Assembly (NCBI RefSeq): GCF_019039055.1
Contig: NZ_JAHOPB010000001.1
Coordinates: 1,426,001 to 1,490,000 of the forward strand
Direction of reading: 5' to 3'
Origin: Reyranella humidisoli
GTDB lineage: Bacteria > Pseudomonadota > Alphaproteobacteria > Reyranellales > Reyranellaceae
DNA length: 64,000 nucleotides
Shown here: piece by piece, positions 11,357 through 19,066 of the stretch
Layout: each line of letters begins with the position of its first letter
Numbering within the stretch: the stretch's first letter is position 1
Program-made: the position numbers and the translations under genes
The notes under the pieces: model-generated
What the model saw: the letters and a program-made list of their open reading frames with translations, nothing else
Databases searched by the model: none
What the model was told of the DNA's origin: nothing

Positions 11357-12367
11357 ATGCGACGTCGAATGGTCCAGGCAATTGGGGTTTTTTCGGCCCT
11401 GCTCGCCCTCTCGGGCGAGGCATCCGCACAGCGCAATGCGACTGAAGCGTGGGACCCCTCGGCGCGCGATTTCTCGTCCGGCACGCCGCTGGCCCCCTCT
11501 ACACCCGGTGCGACGGGCGCGGCGGGCGGCAATTCGCTCGATTCCCTGAACAAGATCCTCTCCGCCTCCCAGCTCTCCGCGTTCGACCGCTCGATCTATC
11601 TCAGCATCCGGGCCTTCCAGCTCAGCCGGCTGGGCCGCGAGGCGGAGAGCCAGAAGGACATCGCCGAGATGGGCAAGGTCCTGCCCGGCAACTGGCAGGT
11701 CGTTTTGTCCAGCACCATGCCCGGCCTGGCCGGCAGCGGGGACCGGGCGGCCGCGTTGCGCACCCTCGACAGCGCCCTGCAACGAAAGCCCGGCGATCCG
11801 TCCCTGATGATGGCCCAGGCGCAGGTCTACATGCAGATCGCCGACTTCTCGCGCGCCCTCGGCCTGCTCGACACGGCCTTGGCTGCCGCTCAGACTCCCG
11901 TCGAGCGTCGCTCGGCTCTGTATTATCGAGGCCTCGCCAACTTGAATCTCGGCAACTTTCCGCAGGCCATCGAGGATTTCGGCGCGACCCTGGCGGACCG
12001 CCCCAATTTCAAGTCGAAACAGTCGCCGCTCCTGTGGCGCTATGCGGCGCAGGTCGGCGCCAGACGCGACGCGCGCACGGCGCTCACGCGGGAGGTCGGC
12101 ACGGAAAGCCTCAACGAGTGGCCGGGCCCGATCATCCGCTACCTGATCGGCAAGGGCACGGCCGGCGAACTCGAGGTGGCGGCCGAAACCGACGACGCCG
12201 CCAAGCGCACCAACGGCAAGTGCCCGGCCGCCTTCTTCATGGGCGTGGAAGCGCTGCGCCGGGGCGAGAAGCAGCGGGCTCGCGAACAGTTCCAGCTCGC
12301 GCAGGCGCGCTGCCCGACAACCTCCGAGTTCAACTGGGCCGCGTCGAGCGAGCTAAAGCGCCTCTGA
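11357..12367 (+). CDS. Exported tetratricopeptide repeat protein
   Basis: A 336-residue protein with a signal peptide (MRRRMVQAIGVFSALLAL then a cleavage-like ASAQ). TPR-like helices cover about residues 60-230, for example LMMAQAQVYMQIADFSRALG and ALYYRGLANLNLGNFPQAIE. It is likely a periplasmic scaffold for protein contacts. No catalytic residues are apparent. An ATG at 11369 is an alternative start. The stop codon abuts the stop of the convergent hydrolase gene with no spacer at all. Confidence 0.75.
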   Translation: MRRRMVQAIGVFSALLALSGEASAQRNATEAWDPSARDFSSGTPLAPSTPGATGAAGGNSLDSLNKILSASQLSAFDRSIYLSIRAFQLSRLGREAESQKDIAEMGKVLPGNWQVVLSSTMPGLAGSGDRAAALRTLDSALQRKPGDPSLMMAQAQVYMQIADFSRALGLLDTALAAAQTPVERRSALYYRGLANLNLGNFPQAIEDFGATLADRPNFKSKQSPLLWRYAAQVGARRDARTALTREVGTESLNEWPGPIIRYLIGKGTAGELEVAAETDDAAKRTNGKCPAAFFMGVEALRRGEKQRAREQFQLAQARCPTTSEFNWAASSELKRL

Positions 12368-13165
12368 TCAGCCGGCCAGAGCCAGCGGCGACACGAAGCG
12401 CGTGATCTCGGACAGGACGTAGGCAGGCTGCTGCAGGTGCGGACTGTGGCCGCAATCCGGCACCAGGCGGGTCTCGCAATAGCCGCCGACCTTGCCTGCG
12501 ATGATGCCGAGCTGCAGCTCGCTGCCGTATTCGTCGTCCTCGCCCTGGATCGCCTGCACCGGCACCGCGACACCGGGCAGCCGGCCGTTGGCGTCCATCG
12601 GCTCGAATCCCGGCGCCACCCAGGCGTCGGACCAGAGGCGGAAGGCGCCGTCGACATTGTCGCCGTGATACTTCGCGAGCTTCTGGCGCAGGTCGCCGGA
12701 GGCGAACGCCTCGCGTGCGCGGGCGATGGCCTCGACGCAGACCGGTTCGTTGATCGCATGCGCCGCCAGGGTCACGACCGCGCGCAGCGGCTCCGGGTCG
12801 GTGGCGGCATAGTTCAATGCGATCGTGCCGCCGTCGCTGTGGCCGACCAGCACGCAATCCTCGACGCCGAGGGCCGCCAGCAGGCGTGGCAGGACGTCGT
12901 CGGCCTCAATCTCCATGTAGCGGAGCCCCGGATCGGACGGCCAGGCGCTCGATTTTCCGTAGCCGGTGCGGTCGTAGACGATGCCGGTGCAGCGCGTGGC
13001 GTCACAAAGCCGCTGGGGAAAGTCACGCCACATCTCGATGCAGCCCAGCCCCTCGTGGAGGAAGACCAGCACCGTGCGGTCGAAGCCGTCATCCTGCTTG
13101 GGCTCGAGTCGCCGCACCCGCAGGCGGCGATCGCCGAGATCGATCATTTCATCGGAGGAAGGCAT
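12368..13165 (-). CDS. Alpha/beta fold hydrolase
   Basis: A 265-residue cytoplasmic alpha/beta hydrolase. Nucleophile elbow GHSDGG near residue 97, an oxyanion motif in FLHEGLGC, the acid in QGEDDEYG and the catalytic His in PDCGHSPHL. Relatives include esterases and haloalkane-type hydrolases; the substrate is unknown. The start at 13165 has an AAGGGG Shine-Dalgarno 3-8 nt upstream; an in-frame ATG at 13147 is less well supported. The gene is transcribed away from the response regulator, leaving a 223-bp spacer. Confidence 0.8.
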   Translation of the reverse strand: MPSSDEMIDLGDRRLRVRRLEPKQDDGFDRTVLVFLHEGLGCIEMWRDFPQRLCDATRCTGIVYDRTGYGKSSAWPSDPGLRYMEIEADDVLPRLLAALGVEDCVLVGHSDGGTIALNYAATDPEPLRAVVTLAAHAINEPVCVEAIARAREAFASGDLRQKLAKYHGDNVDGAFRLWSDAWVAPGFEPMDANGRLPGVAVPVQAIQGEDDEYGSELQLGIIAGKVGGYCETRLVPDCGHSPHLQQPAYVLSEITRFVSPLALAG

Positions 13166-13388
13166 CGTCCCCTTTTCAGCGGCGCCCAGGCTCCGGTCAA
13201 GACGAGGGATGACGGCGGTGGGGATGACGGTGATGGCGCCACCGCGCGATCCGGGCGAGCACGGAAACCTCGACCGGCGCGAAGTGCAGGCCGTAGGGAT
13301 TTCAAACCACTTGTGCGGCCGAATCCGTTCCTCGAAGCGGTCCGTGCTAGGATCGGCCTGCTCGATCGCGCCCGGGGAGGGGGCATCC

Positions 13389-14072
13389 ATGAGAGTCCTT
13401 CTCGTCGAGGACAATGCCGAACTCGTCGCCCTGCTGGTAAAGGGTCTGGCGCGCAGCGGTTTCGCGGCTGATTCCGTAGGCAATGCGGCCGACGCGGCTT
13501 ACTCGCTGGCCGCCATGCGCTACTCGGCGATCGTGCTGGATCTCGGTCTGCCCGATCAGGATGGCCTGTCGCTCCTCCGGAGCATTCGCGGGCGCGGCGA
13601 TTCGACGCCCGTGCTCGTCCTGACGGCGCGCGACGGCGTGAGCGATCGCGTGAACGGTCTCCACGCTGGTGCCGACGACTATCTGGTGAAGCCGTTCGCG
13701 ATGGAGGAGCTGGTCGCGCGTCTGCAGGCGCTGCTGCGCCGACCGGGCAATCTTCTCGGCCGGGAGCTCATCTTCGGCAACGTCTCGCTCGAGACCGTGG
13801 GGCGCCGGGTCTTCGTCGATGGCGCCGTGCGGGTCTTTCCCGCGCGCGAGACGGCGATCCTGGAGATCCTGCTGCGACGGGGTGGCAACGTGGTGCCCAA
13901 GCGCCTGTTCGAGGACCAGTTGTTCGGCCTGTCGGGCGATGTCGGTTCCAACGCCGTCGAGGTTTACGTCCACCGCCTGCGAAAGATGCTCCAGGACTGC
14001 GGTGCGACAGTGAAGATCCACACCGTGCGCGGCGTCGGCTATCTGCTGGCTGAGGAAAAGGCGACCGCTTGA
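13389..14072 (+). CDS. OmpR-family response regulator (TctD/QseB-like)
   Basis: A 227-residue two-domain regulator. The receiver domain (1-115) has the acidic pair ED at 7-8, phospho-acceptor Asp51 in IVLDLGLPDQDG, Thr in VLTARD and Lys in DDYLVKPFA. The C-terminal winged helix (about 125-222) ends with HTVRGVGYLL, typical of OmpR DNA binding. It overlaps the kinase gene by 4 bp (TTGA), so the two form a coupled two-component pair. A TctC-type receptor lies 3 kb away, so control of tricarboxylate-like uptake is possible but unproven. Confidence 0.9.
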   Translation: MRVLLVEDNAELVALLVKGLARSGFAADSVGNAADAAYSLAAMRYSAIVLDLGLPDQDGLSLLRSIRGRGDSTPVLVLTARDGVSDRVNGLHAGADDYLVKPFAMEELVARLQALLRRPGNLLGRELIFGNVSLETVGRRVFVDGAVRVFPARETAILEILLRRGGNVVPKRLFEDQLFGLSGDVGSNAVEVYVHRLRKMLQDCGATVKIHTVRGVGYLLAEEKATA

Positions 14073-15421
14073 GGCGCTTCCGCTCGATCATCTCGCGGGT
14101 CGTCGCGCTGCACGTCGTGGCGATCGGCGTCACGTCGATCCTGATGCCCCTGGCGCTGTACTGGCTGCTCAACGAGGCCGCCAACAGCCTTCATCGCGAC
14201 GCCCTGCGCGCCCAGGCCTACACGATCGCCAGCTTTCTCCGGCCGATGGCGAACGGCGACGTCACGCTGGACATCCCGCCGGAAGCCGAGCCGATCTACT
14301 CGGGCGGGTACGGTCTCTATGCCTATGCCATCCTCGATTCGAAGGGCAAGGTGCTGTTCAGTTCGCGACGCGACGATCTACCGCTCTCGGCCGTGGGTGA
14401 ATCGCTGGCCAAGGATTCGTTCAGTCGGCGGCGCCGCAACGGCACGGTCCTGATCGGGGTGAACGTTCCGCGCGCCATCGACGATCGCCTCTACTGGATT
14501 CAGGTTGGCCAGGATCTCACGCATCGCGACGTCATCATCGACGACATCGTTGCCTCGTTCTTCCCGCGCGTCGCCTGGATCACCTTCCCGATCCTGCTGC
14601 TGCTTCTGGTGATCGACATCGTCATCTTCCGCCGGGTGCTCGATCCGGTGCGGAAGGCCTCCGACACGGCGGCCTCTATCGGACCGACCAGCACCGACGT
14701 CCGGCTTTCTGAGCAGTCAATGCCGACCGAGATCGTGCCTCTGGTCCATGCCGTCAACCAGGCGCTCGACCGGCTCGAAACCGGCTACCGTGCGCAACGG
14801 GAATTCACCGCCGACATGGCGCACGAGCTGCGGACGCCGCTCGCCATCATGCGCGCGCGCGTGGATACGATGGAGGATGCGCCGCTGCGGGGATCGCTGC
14901 GGACCGACATCGTGAACATGACCCGGACGGTGAACCAGGTCCTCGACATCGCCGAACTCGAGACTTTCGTCGTGGACGGCGATTCCACGGCCGATCTGCA
15001 GGCCGTCTGTACCGACGCTGTGGCTTTCATGGCGCCGCTGGCGGTGAACAGCGGCAAGACCATCTCGCTCACCGGGATGGAAACGCCGGTGTGGGTGCGC
15101 GGACATGCCGAGGCGCTGTTCCGGGCGGTGCGCAACCTCATCGAGAACGCCATTCGCCATACGCCGCCCGGCGGTTCGGTCGACGTCGATGTGGATGCCG
15201 AAGGCATCGTGCGCGTGCTCGACGAGGGGCCAGGCGTGCCGCTTGCCGAGCGCGAGACGATCTTCAAGCGCTTCTGGAGGCGCGATCGCTCGCGGCCCGA
15301 GAGTCGCGGTCTTGGACTCGCGATCGTCACTCGTGTGGCTGCCGCCCATGACGGCACCATCACGGTCGACGACCGCCCGCAGGGCGGTTCGGTGTTTACC
15401 CTTCGCCTTCGACTGGCCTGA
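14069..15421 (+). CDS. Sensor histidine kinase, partner of the OmpR-type regulator
   Basis: A 450-residue kinase read from a TTG start overlapping the regulator stop (TTGA). Topology: transmembrane helix at about 10-34, periplasmic sensor of about 130 residues, second helix at about 167-190 (FPILLLLLVIDIVIF), HAMP linker, dimerisation H-box FTADMAHELRTPLA with His near 252, and an ATPase domain with NLIENAIRHTPPGG (N box), DEGPGVP (G1) and GLGLAIV (G2). The architecture matches TctE/QseC kinases. The signal sensed is unknown. Confidence 0.92.
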   Translation: MRRFRSIISRVVALHVVAIGVTSILMPLALYWLLNEAANSLHRDALRAQAYTIASFLRPMANGDVTLDIPPEAEPIYSGGYGLYAYAILDSKGKVLFSSRRDDLPLSAVGESLAKDSFSRRRRNGTVLIGVNVPRAIDDRLYWIQVGQDLTHRDVIIDDIVASFFPRVAWITFPILLLLLVIDIVIFRRVLDPVRKASDTAASIGPTSTDVRLSEQSMPTEIVPLVHAVNQALDRLETGYRAQREFTADMAHELRTPLAIMRARVDTMEDAPLRGSLRTDIVNMTRTVNQVLDIAELETFVVDGDSTADLQAVCTDAVAFMAPLAVNSGKTISLTGMETPVWVRGHAEALFRAVRNLIENAIRHTPPGGSVDVDVDAEGIVRVLDEGPGVPLAERETIFKRFWRRDRSRPESRGLGLAIVTRVAAAHDGTITVDDRPQGGSVFTLRLRLA

Positions 15422-15436
15422 CCCTTTCGCGCGGGG

Positions 15437-15910
15437 TCACGCGGCCGCAGAACGCTTCTGGATCGGCGGGGCGAAGCGAAAGGCCGCGCCGAGGCGGTTC
15501 CAGGCGTTGATGGTGGCGATGGATACCGAGAGGAAGGTGACTTCCTCTTCGCTGAAGTGCCTGCGGATTGCATCGTAGGCGTCGTTCGGCACGCTGCGCC
15601 CCGCGAGCTGCGTCAGCGTTTCGGCCCAGGCCAGGGCCGCGCATTCCCTGTCGGAAAAGATGCCGGCCTCTTCCCAGGTCGCGACCAGGTCGAGCTTCTC
15701 CTGCGGCAGTCCGATCTTTCGCGAGACGTTGAGGTGGATCTGCAGGCAGAAGGCGCAGTTGTTGATCTGGGAGACGCGCAGCTTCACCAGTTCGACGATC
15801 TGCTTGTCTATGCCCGATTCGTCGGCCTGCCGGCCCATCGCGATCAGCGACTGCTGGGCGACCGGAGCGATCTTCGCGAAGGCATCGTAGGTGAGGCGGG
15901 GGTGGGACAT
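15437..15910 (-). CDS. AhpD-like carboxymuconolactone decarboxylase family protein
   Basis: A 157-residue alkylhydroperoxidase-like protein with the redox-active CxxC and following His in NNCAFCLQIH near residues 53-62, typical of AhpD-core proteins that detoxify peroxides. The ATG at 15910 has GGAG 5-8 nt upstream; the in-frame ATG at 15922 has none and would put the start next to an operator-like palindrome at 15923-15940. The gene is convergent with the sensor kinase (15-bp gap) and divergent from the SDR gene. Confidence 0.85.
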   Translation of the reverse strand: MSHPRLTYDAFAKIAPVAQQSLIAMGRQADESGIDKQIVELVKLRVSQINNCAFCLQIHLNVSRKIGLPQEKLDLVATWEEAGIFSDRECAALAWAETLTQLAGRSVPNDAYDAIRRHFSEEEVTFLSVSIATINAWNRLGAAFRFAPPIQKRSAAA

Positions 15911-15922
15911 CGACGGCTCCAT

Positions 15923-15940
15923 ATATCAGAGTGCTGATAT
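15923..15940. promoter_or_regulatory. Operator-like palindrome upstream of the AhpD-like gene
   Basis: ATATCAG, a 4-nt spacer, then CTGATAT: perfect 7-bp inverted arms, 12 bp upstream of the chosen AhpD-like start and 72 bp before the divergent SDR start. The symmetry and AT-rich composition in a high-GC genome suggest a dimeric repressor or redox-regulator site. No regulator gene that would bind it lies next door, so the protein is unknown. Confidence 0.5.
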
Positions 15941-16012
15941 TATGCTCGGGTCGCCGCTTGGCAAGGCCCGGAGCGCTGCCTACCGTGCCGCGGCCCCGAG
16001 GGAGAGAACGTC

Positions 16013-16807
16013 ATGGATCTGGGACTGGCCAACAAGCATGCGCTGATTACCGGCTCGACCGCCGGCATCGGCTACGCCATCGCCAAGGGCCTCGCCGCCG
16101 AAGGCGCGAGCGTGGTGATCACGGGCCGTGGGCAGGCAGGCGTCGACGACGCGTTGAGGCGGCTGAGGGACGCCGTGCCGGAAGCCAAGGCCACGGGCAT
16201 CGCGGCGGATTGCGCCACGGCGGAGGGCGCGAAGATCGTGTTCGGCAAGGTGCCGCATATCGACATCCTGGTGAACAATCTGGGTATCTATGGCCGCAAG
16301 CCCGCCTTCGAGATCGACGACGGCGAATGGCAGCGCTTCTTCGAGGTCAACGTCATGAGCGGTGTGCGCTTCACGCGCCACTATGCGCCCGGAATGGCCG
16401 GGCGTGGCTGGGGCCGTATCGTCTTCGTCTCCAGCGAATCGGCGCTGAACATTCCCAGGGAGATGATCCACTACGGCATGACGAAGACCGCGCAGCTTTC
16501 CCTGTCGCGCGGCTTCGCCATGGAACTCGCGGGCACGGGCGTCACCGTGAACGCCTTGTTGCCCGGCCCGACTCACACCGAGAACACCGACCGGATGCGC
16601 GCCGAGCGGGCCCAGGCCACAGGCGTGAGCGTCGCGGAAATCGAAGCGGGATTCCTGCGCGACTTTCGACCGACTTCACTGATCCGGCGCTTCACCTCGT
16701 CGGAGGAGGTGGCGGCGCTCGGGGTCTACCTCTGCAGCGAAGCCGCTTCCGGCACGTCGGGCGCCGCCATGCGTGTCGATGGCGGCGTGGTGAACCAGAT
16801 TATGTGA
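16013..16807 (+). CDS. Short-chain dehydrogenase/reductase (SDR)
   Basis: A 264-residue classical SDR. Cofactor motif TGSTAGIGYAIA at 13-24, NNLG in the fourth strand, catalytic Ser in FVSSESALN, and the YxxxK pair in HYGMTKTAQLS. The C-terminal MRVDGGVVNQ is the usual SDR ending. A GGAGAG Shine-Dalgarno supports the start. Such enzymes oxidise alcohols or reduce ketones with NAD(P)H; the substrate is unknown. The Bug receptor gene is convergent and ends 3 bp away. Confidence 0.9.
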   Translation: MDLGLANKHALITGSTAGIGYAIAKGLAAEGASVVITGRGQAGVDDALRRLRDAVPEAKATGIAADCATAEGAKIVFGKVPHIDILVNNLGIYGRKPAFEIDDGEWQRFFEVNVMSGVRFTRHYAPGMAGRGWGRIVFVSSESALNIPREMIHYGMTKTAQLSLSRGFAMELAGTGVTVNALLPGPTHTENTDRMRAERAQATGVSVAEIEAGFLRDFRPTSLIRRFTSSEEVAALGVYLCSEAASGTSGAAMRVDGGVVNQIM

Positions 16808-16810
16808 GTC

Positions 16811-17815
16811 TCAGTTCACGTCGAGCTTCAGGCCTTCTTTGTCGATGACGCCCTTCCATTGTGCGATCTGGCCATTGACGAAGCTCTTGAACTCGTCGGG
16901 CGTGCCGTAGGCCGGGAAGCCCGCCATGGTCTTGAAGCGCTCCTTGGTCTTCTCGTCGCTGAGCCACGCCTTCATCTGGGCGTTGAACGAATCGACGATG
17001 GGCTTGGGCGTGTTGGCCGGCAGGAACACCCCGAACCAGGTCGACACGTCGAACGGCTTGAGTTCCGGCATGGTCTCGTTGATCGGGACGAGATCCGGCA
17101 CCATCGGGTTGCGCTGGGCGGAGGTGAGCCCGAGCGCCCGCAGCTTGCCTGCGCGCACGAACTCGATGGCGGTGGTCAGGTTGTCGAAGAAGAACTGGGT
17201 GACGCCGGCCGTCAGGTCGACCAGCGCTGGCGCCGCGCCGCGATAGGGGATGTGCTCGGCCTTCGTGCCCGTGAGCTGCAGGAACCAGGCGCCGCAAAGG
17301 TGAGGGGACTGGCCGGTGCCGGAGGAAGCGTAGGAGGCTTTGCCGTTCTGCGCCTTCAGCCAGGCCACGAATTCCGGCACCGTCTTGGCCGGAACCGAGG
17401 GATGGACGACCAGCACGTTGGGCGCGGTGATGACGTTGGACACCGGGATGAGGCTGGCCGGCGTATAGGGCATGTTGCGGTAGAGCGAGTAGGCGATCGA
17501 CTGCGGACCGATATTGCCCATCAGGACGGTGTTGCCGTCGGGGGCCGCCTTGACGACCTCGTTCGAGCCGATGACGCCGCCGGCGCCGGATTTGTTGTCG
17601 ACGACGCAGGACTGGCCCCAGGCCTCGGTGAGGTAAGCGGCCAGCAGACGGGCCACGATGTCGGTGGTGCCGCCGGGCGCGGCCGGCACGATCATGCGGA
17701 CGTTCTGGGTCGGCTTCCAGGCCGCCTGCGCCTGGACGCCGCGGGGCAGCAGGGCGGCGGCCGGCAGGGCCGCGGCGGCGCCCAGAGCGGCGCGGCGGGA
17801 CAGATTACGGGTCAT
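16811..17815 (-). CDS. TctC/Bug family extracytoplasmic solute receptor
   Basis: A 334-residue periplasmic binding protein of the tripartite tricarboxylate transporter family. It has a Tat-type leader (NLSRRAALGAAAALPAA), the family motif MIVPAAPGGTTDIVARLL after the leader, and the canonical DNKSGAGGVIGSNEVVK loop that contacts carboxylate ligands. The ATG at 17815 is favoured because GGAGGA lies at proper spacing; the ATG at 17821 is too close to it. No tctA or tctB membrane subunits are adjacent, so it is an orphan receptor, as is common for Bug proteins. Confidence 0.92.
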   Translation of the reverse strand: MTRNLSRRAALGAAAALPAAALLPRGVQAQAAWKPTQNVRMIVPAAPGGTTDIVARLLAAYLTEAWGQSCVVDNKSGAGGVIGSNEVVKAAPDGNTVLMGNIGPQSIAYSLYRNMPYTPASLIPVSNVITAPNVLVVHPSVPAKTVPEFVAWLKAQNGKASYASSGTGQSPHLCGAWFLQLTGTKAEHIPYRGAAPALVDLTAGVTQFFFDNLTTAIEFVRAGKLRALGLTSAQRNPMVPDLVPINETMPELKPFDVSTWFGVFLPANTPKPIVDSFNAQMKAWLSDEKTKERFKTMAGFPAYGTPDEFKSFVNGQIAQWKGVIDKEGLKLDVN

Positions 17816-17981
17816 TTTCATTCCTCCCTCGATTCGTCTTTGTTCCCGACGAACTAGCACGGCCGCGCTGGCAAATCCGCCACAATTCCCGTATCTATTT
17901 GCTGTGCGGCCACCCCGAATCGCCGGGCTTTTCCGGCGGTTTATTCCCTCTCTCAACGGGTCCGCGCCAAGGAGGAATATC

Positions 17982-18851
17982 TTGAAGAGACGTACTTTCG
18001 TCTCCGGCTCGGTTGCGCTTGCCGCCGGTGCCCTGGCCGCCCCGGCCATCGCCGCCACGATCAAGCCCTACAGCTGGGACCTCAACCCGCCGATGGACTC
18101 GCGCGAAAACTTCATCGCCTGGGGCAAGGCCCGCGGTGAAGATCCCGTGTTCCTCGGCCAGCGCTGGGATCGCTTCCAGGCGCTGATCAGGAACAAGGAC
18201 ATCTGGGGCCAGGCGACGATGCGCGCCTTCCTGCTGACTCCGCGCGAGGAGTTCTCCGCGATCAGCCCGGCGATCCACAAGCGCGCCTACGAGCACGCCT
18301 TCCTCGACATCGGCTATGGCGTGACCATGTCCGGCCCGCACGTGCAGGGCCGCATGACCAACGTCATCGACGTGAAGCGCGGCGAGAAGGTGCTCGAGAT
18401 CGGCACCGGTTCGGGCGTGCAGTCGGCCTACATCGCCAATCTCACCGAGAATGCCTACACGATCGAGATCATCGCGCCGCTCGCCCAGCGCACGCGCGGC
18501 CTCTACGACAAGCTGATCGACAAGGGCTACACCGAGTTCAAGCACATCAAGACGAAGGCCTCCGACGGCTTCTATGGCTGGGAAGACGCCGCGCCGTTCG
18601 ACAAGATCATCGTGACCTGCGGCATCGACCACGTGCCGCCGCCGCTGCTGCAGCAGCTCAAGGCCGGTGGCCTGATGGTGATCCCGGTCGGCCCGCCGGG
18701 CGCGCAGCGCGTGCTCAAGGTCACCAAGACCCAGGGCGCCGACGGCTCCATCACCACGAGCCGCGAGGACATCTACGGCGGCAAGATCGTGCCGTTCGTG
18801 CCCTTCACCAAGCTCGACGGCGACAAGATCGTCGGCACGCACAACCGGTAA
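17982..18851 (+). CDS. Tat-exported protein-L-isoaspartate O-methyltransferase-like protein
   Basis: A 289-residue protein starting at TTG (GGAGGA Shine-Dalgarno 5-10 nt upstream). Residues 1-25 form a twin-arginine leader (KRRTFVSGSVALAAGALAAP). The rest resembles PCMT: SAM motif EKVLEIGTGSGVQSAY near 135-150, FDKIIVTCGIDHVPPPLL, and GGLMVIPVGPPG near the end. PCMT normally repairs isoaspartyl residues in the cytoplasm with SAM, so a Tat leader is unexpected. Either the leader is used and the protein acts outside, or it is an anchor-like segment. The gene is divergent from the Bug receptor gene. Confidence 0.75.
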   Translation: MKRRTFVSGSVALAAGALAAPAIAATIKPYSWDLNPPMDSRENFIAWGKARGEDPVFLGQRWDRFQALIRNKDIWGQATMRAFLLTPREEFSAISPAIHKRAYEHAFLDIGYGVTMSGPHVQGRMTNVIDVKRGEKVLEIGTGSGVQSAYIANLTENAYTIEIIAPLAQRTRGLYDKLIDKGYTEFKHIKTKASDGFYGWEDAAPFDKIIVTCGIDHVPPPLLQQLKAGGLMVIPVGPPGAQRVLKVTKTQGADGSITTSREDIYGGKIVPFVPFTKLDGDKIVGTHNR

Positions 18852-18902
18852 TGGTCGTGCGGGCGGCGCTCGCGGGTGACGCCAGGGAAATGGTGCCATC
18901 CC

Positions 18903-18978
18903 GAGCGCAGCGAGGGATCCTTGATCGGGCGCAGTGAAGGATCCCTCGCTGCGCTCCAAAGGCGGAGGTTACTCCGCC
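18903..18978. repeat. Intergenic palindromic repeat, family B
   Basis: Perfect 18-bp inverted arms at 18903-18920 and 18939-18956 (GAGCGCAGCGAGGGATCC outwards) with an 18-nt spacer, followed by a second hairpin with 7-bp arms GGCGGAG (18961-18967) and CTCCGCC (18972-18978). It fills most of the gap between the PCMT-like gene and the 886-residue membrane protein gene. It is unlike family A in sequence and shows no coding potential. Confidence 0.85.
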
Positions 18979-19066
18979 TGAGATGACGCGAGTTTTTGGG
19001 ATCGACTATCCGCTACCCCTCTAGAGATCGCACAAAGCGATCCAACAAAAACAACGGAGATCCCCC

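Noticed and set aside
12139-12759. Serine/arginine-rich frames over the hydrolase gene
   Set aside because: Low-complexity shadow frames; the hydrolase frame carries the nucleophile elbow and a Shine-Dalgarno.
17822-18064. N-terminal extension of the Bug receptor
   Set aside because: The open frame continues upstream, but the Shine-Dalgarno and Tat leader place the start at 17815.
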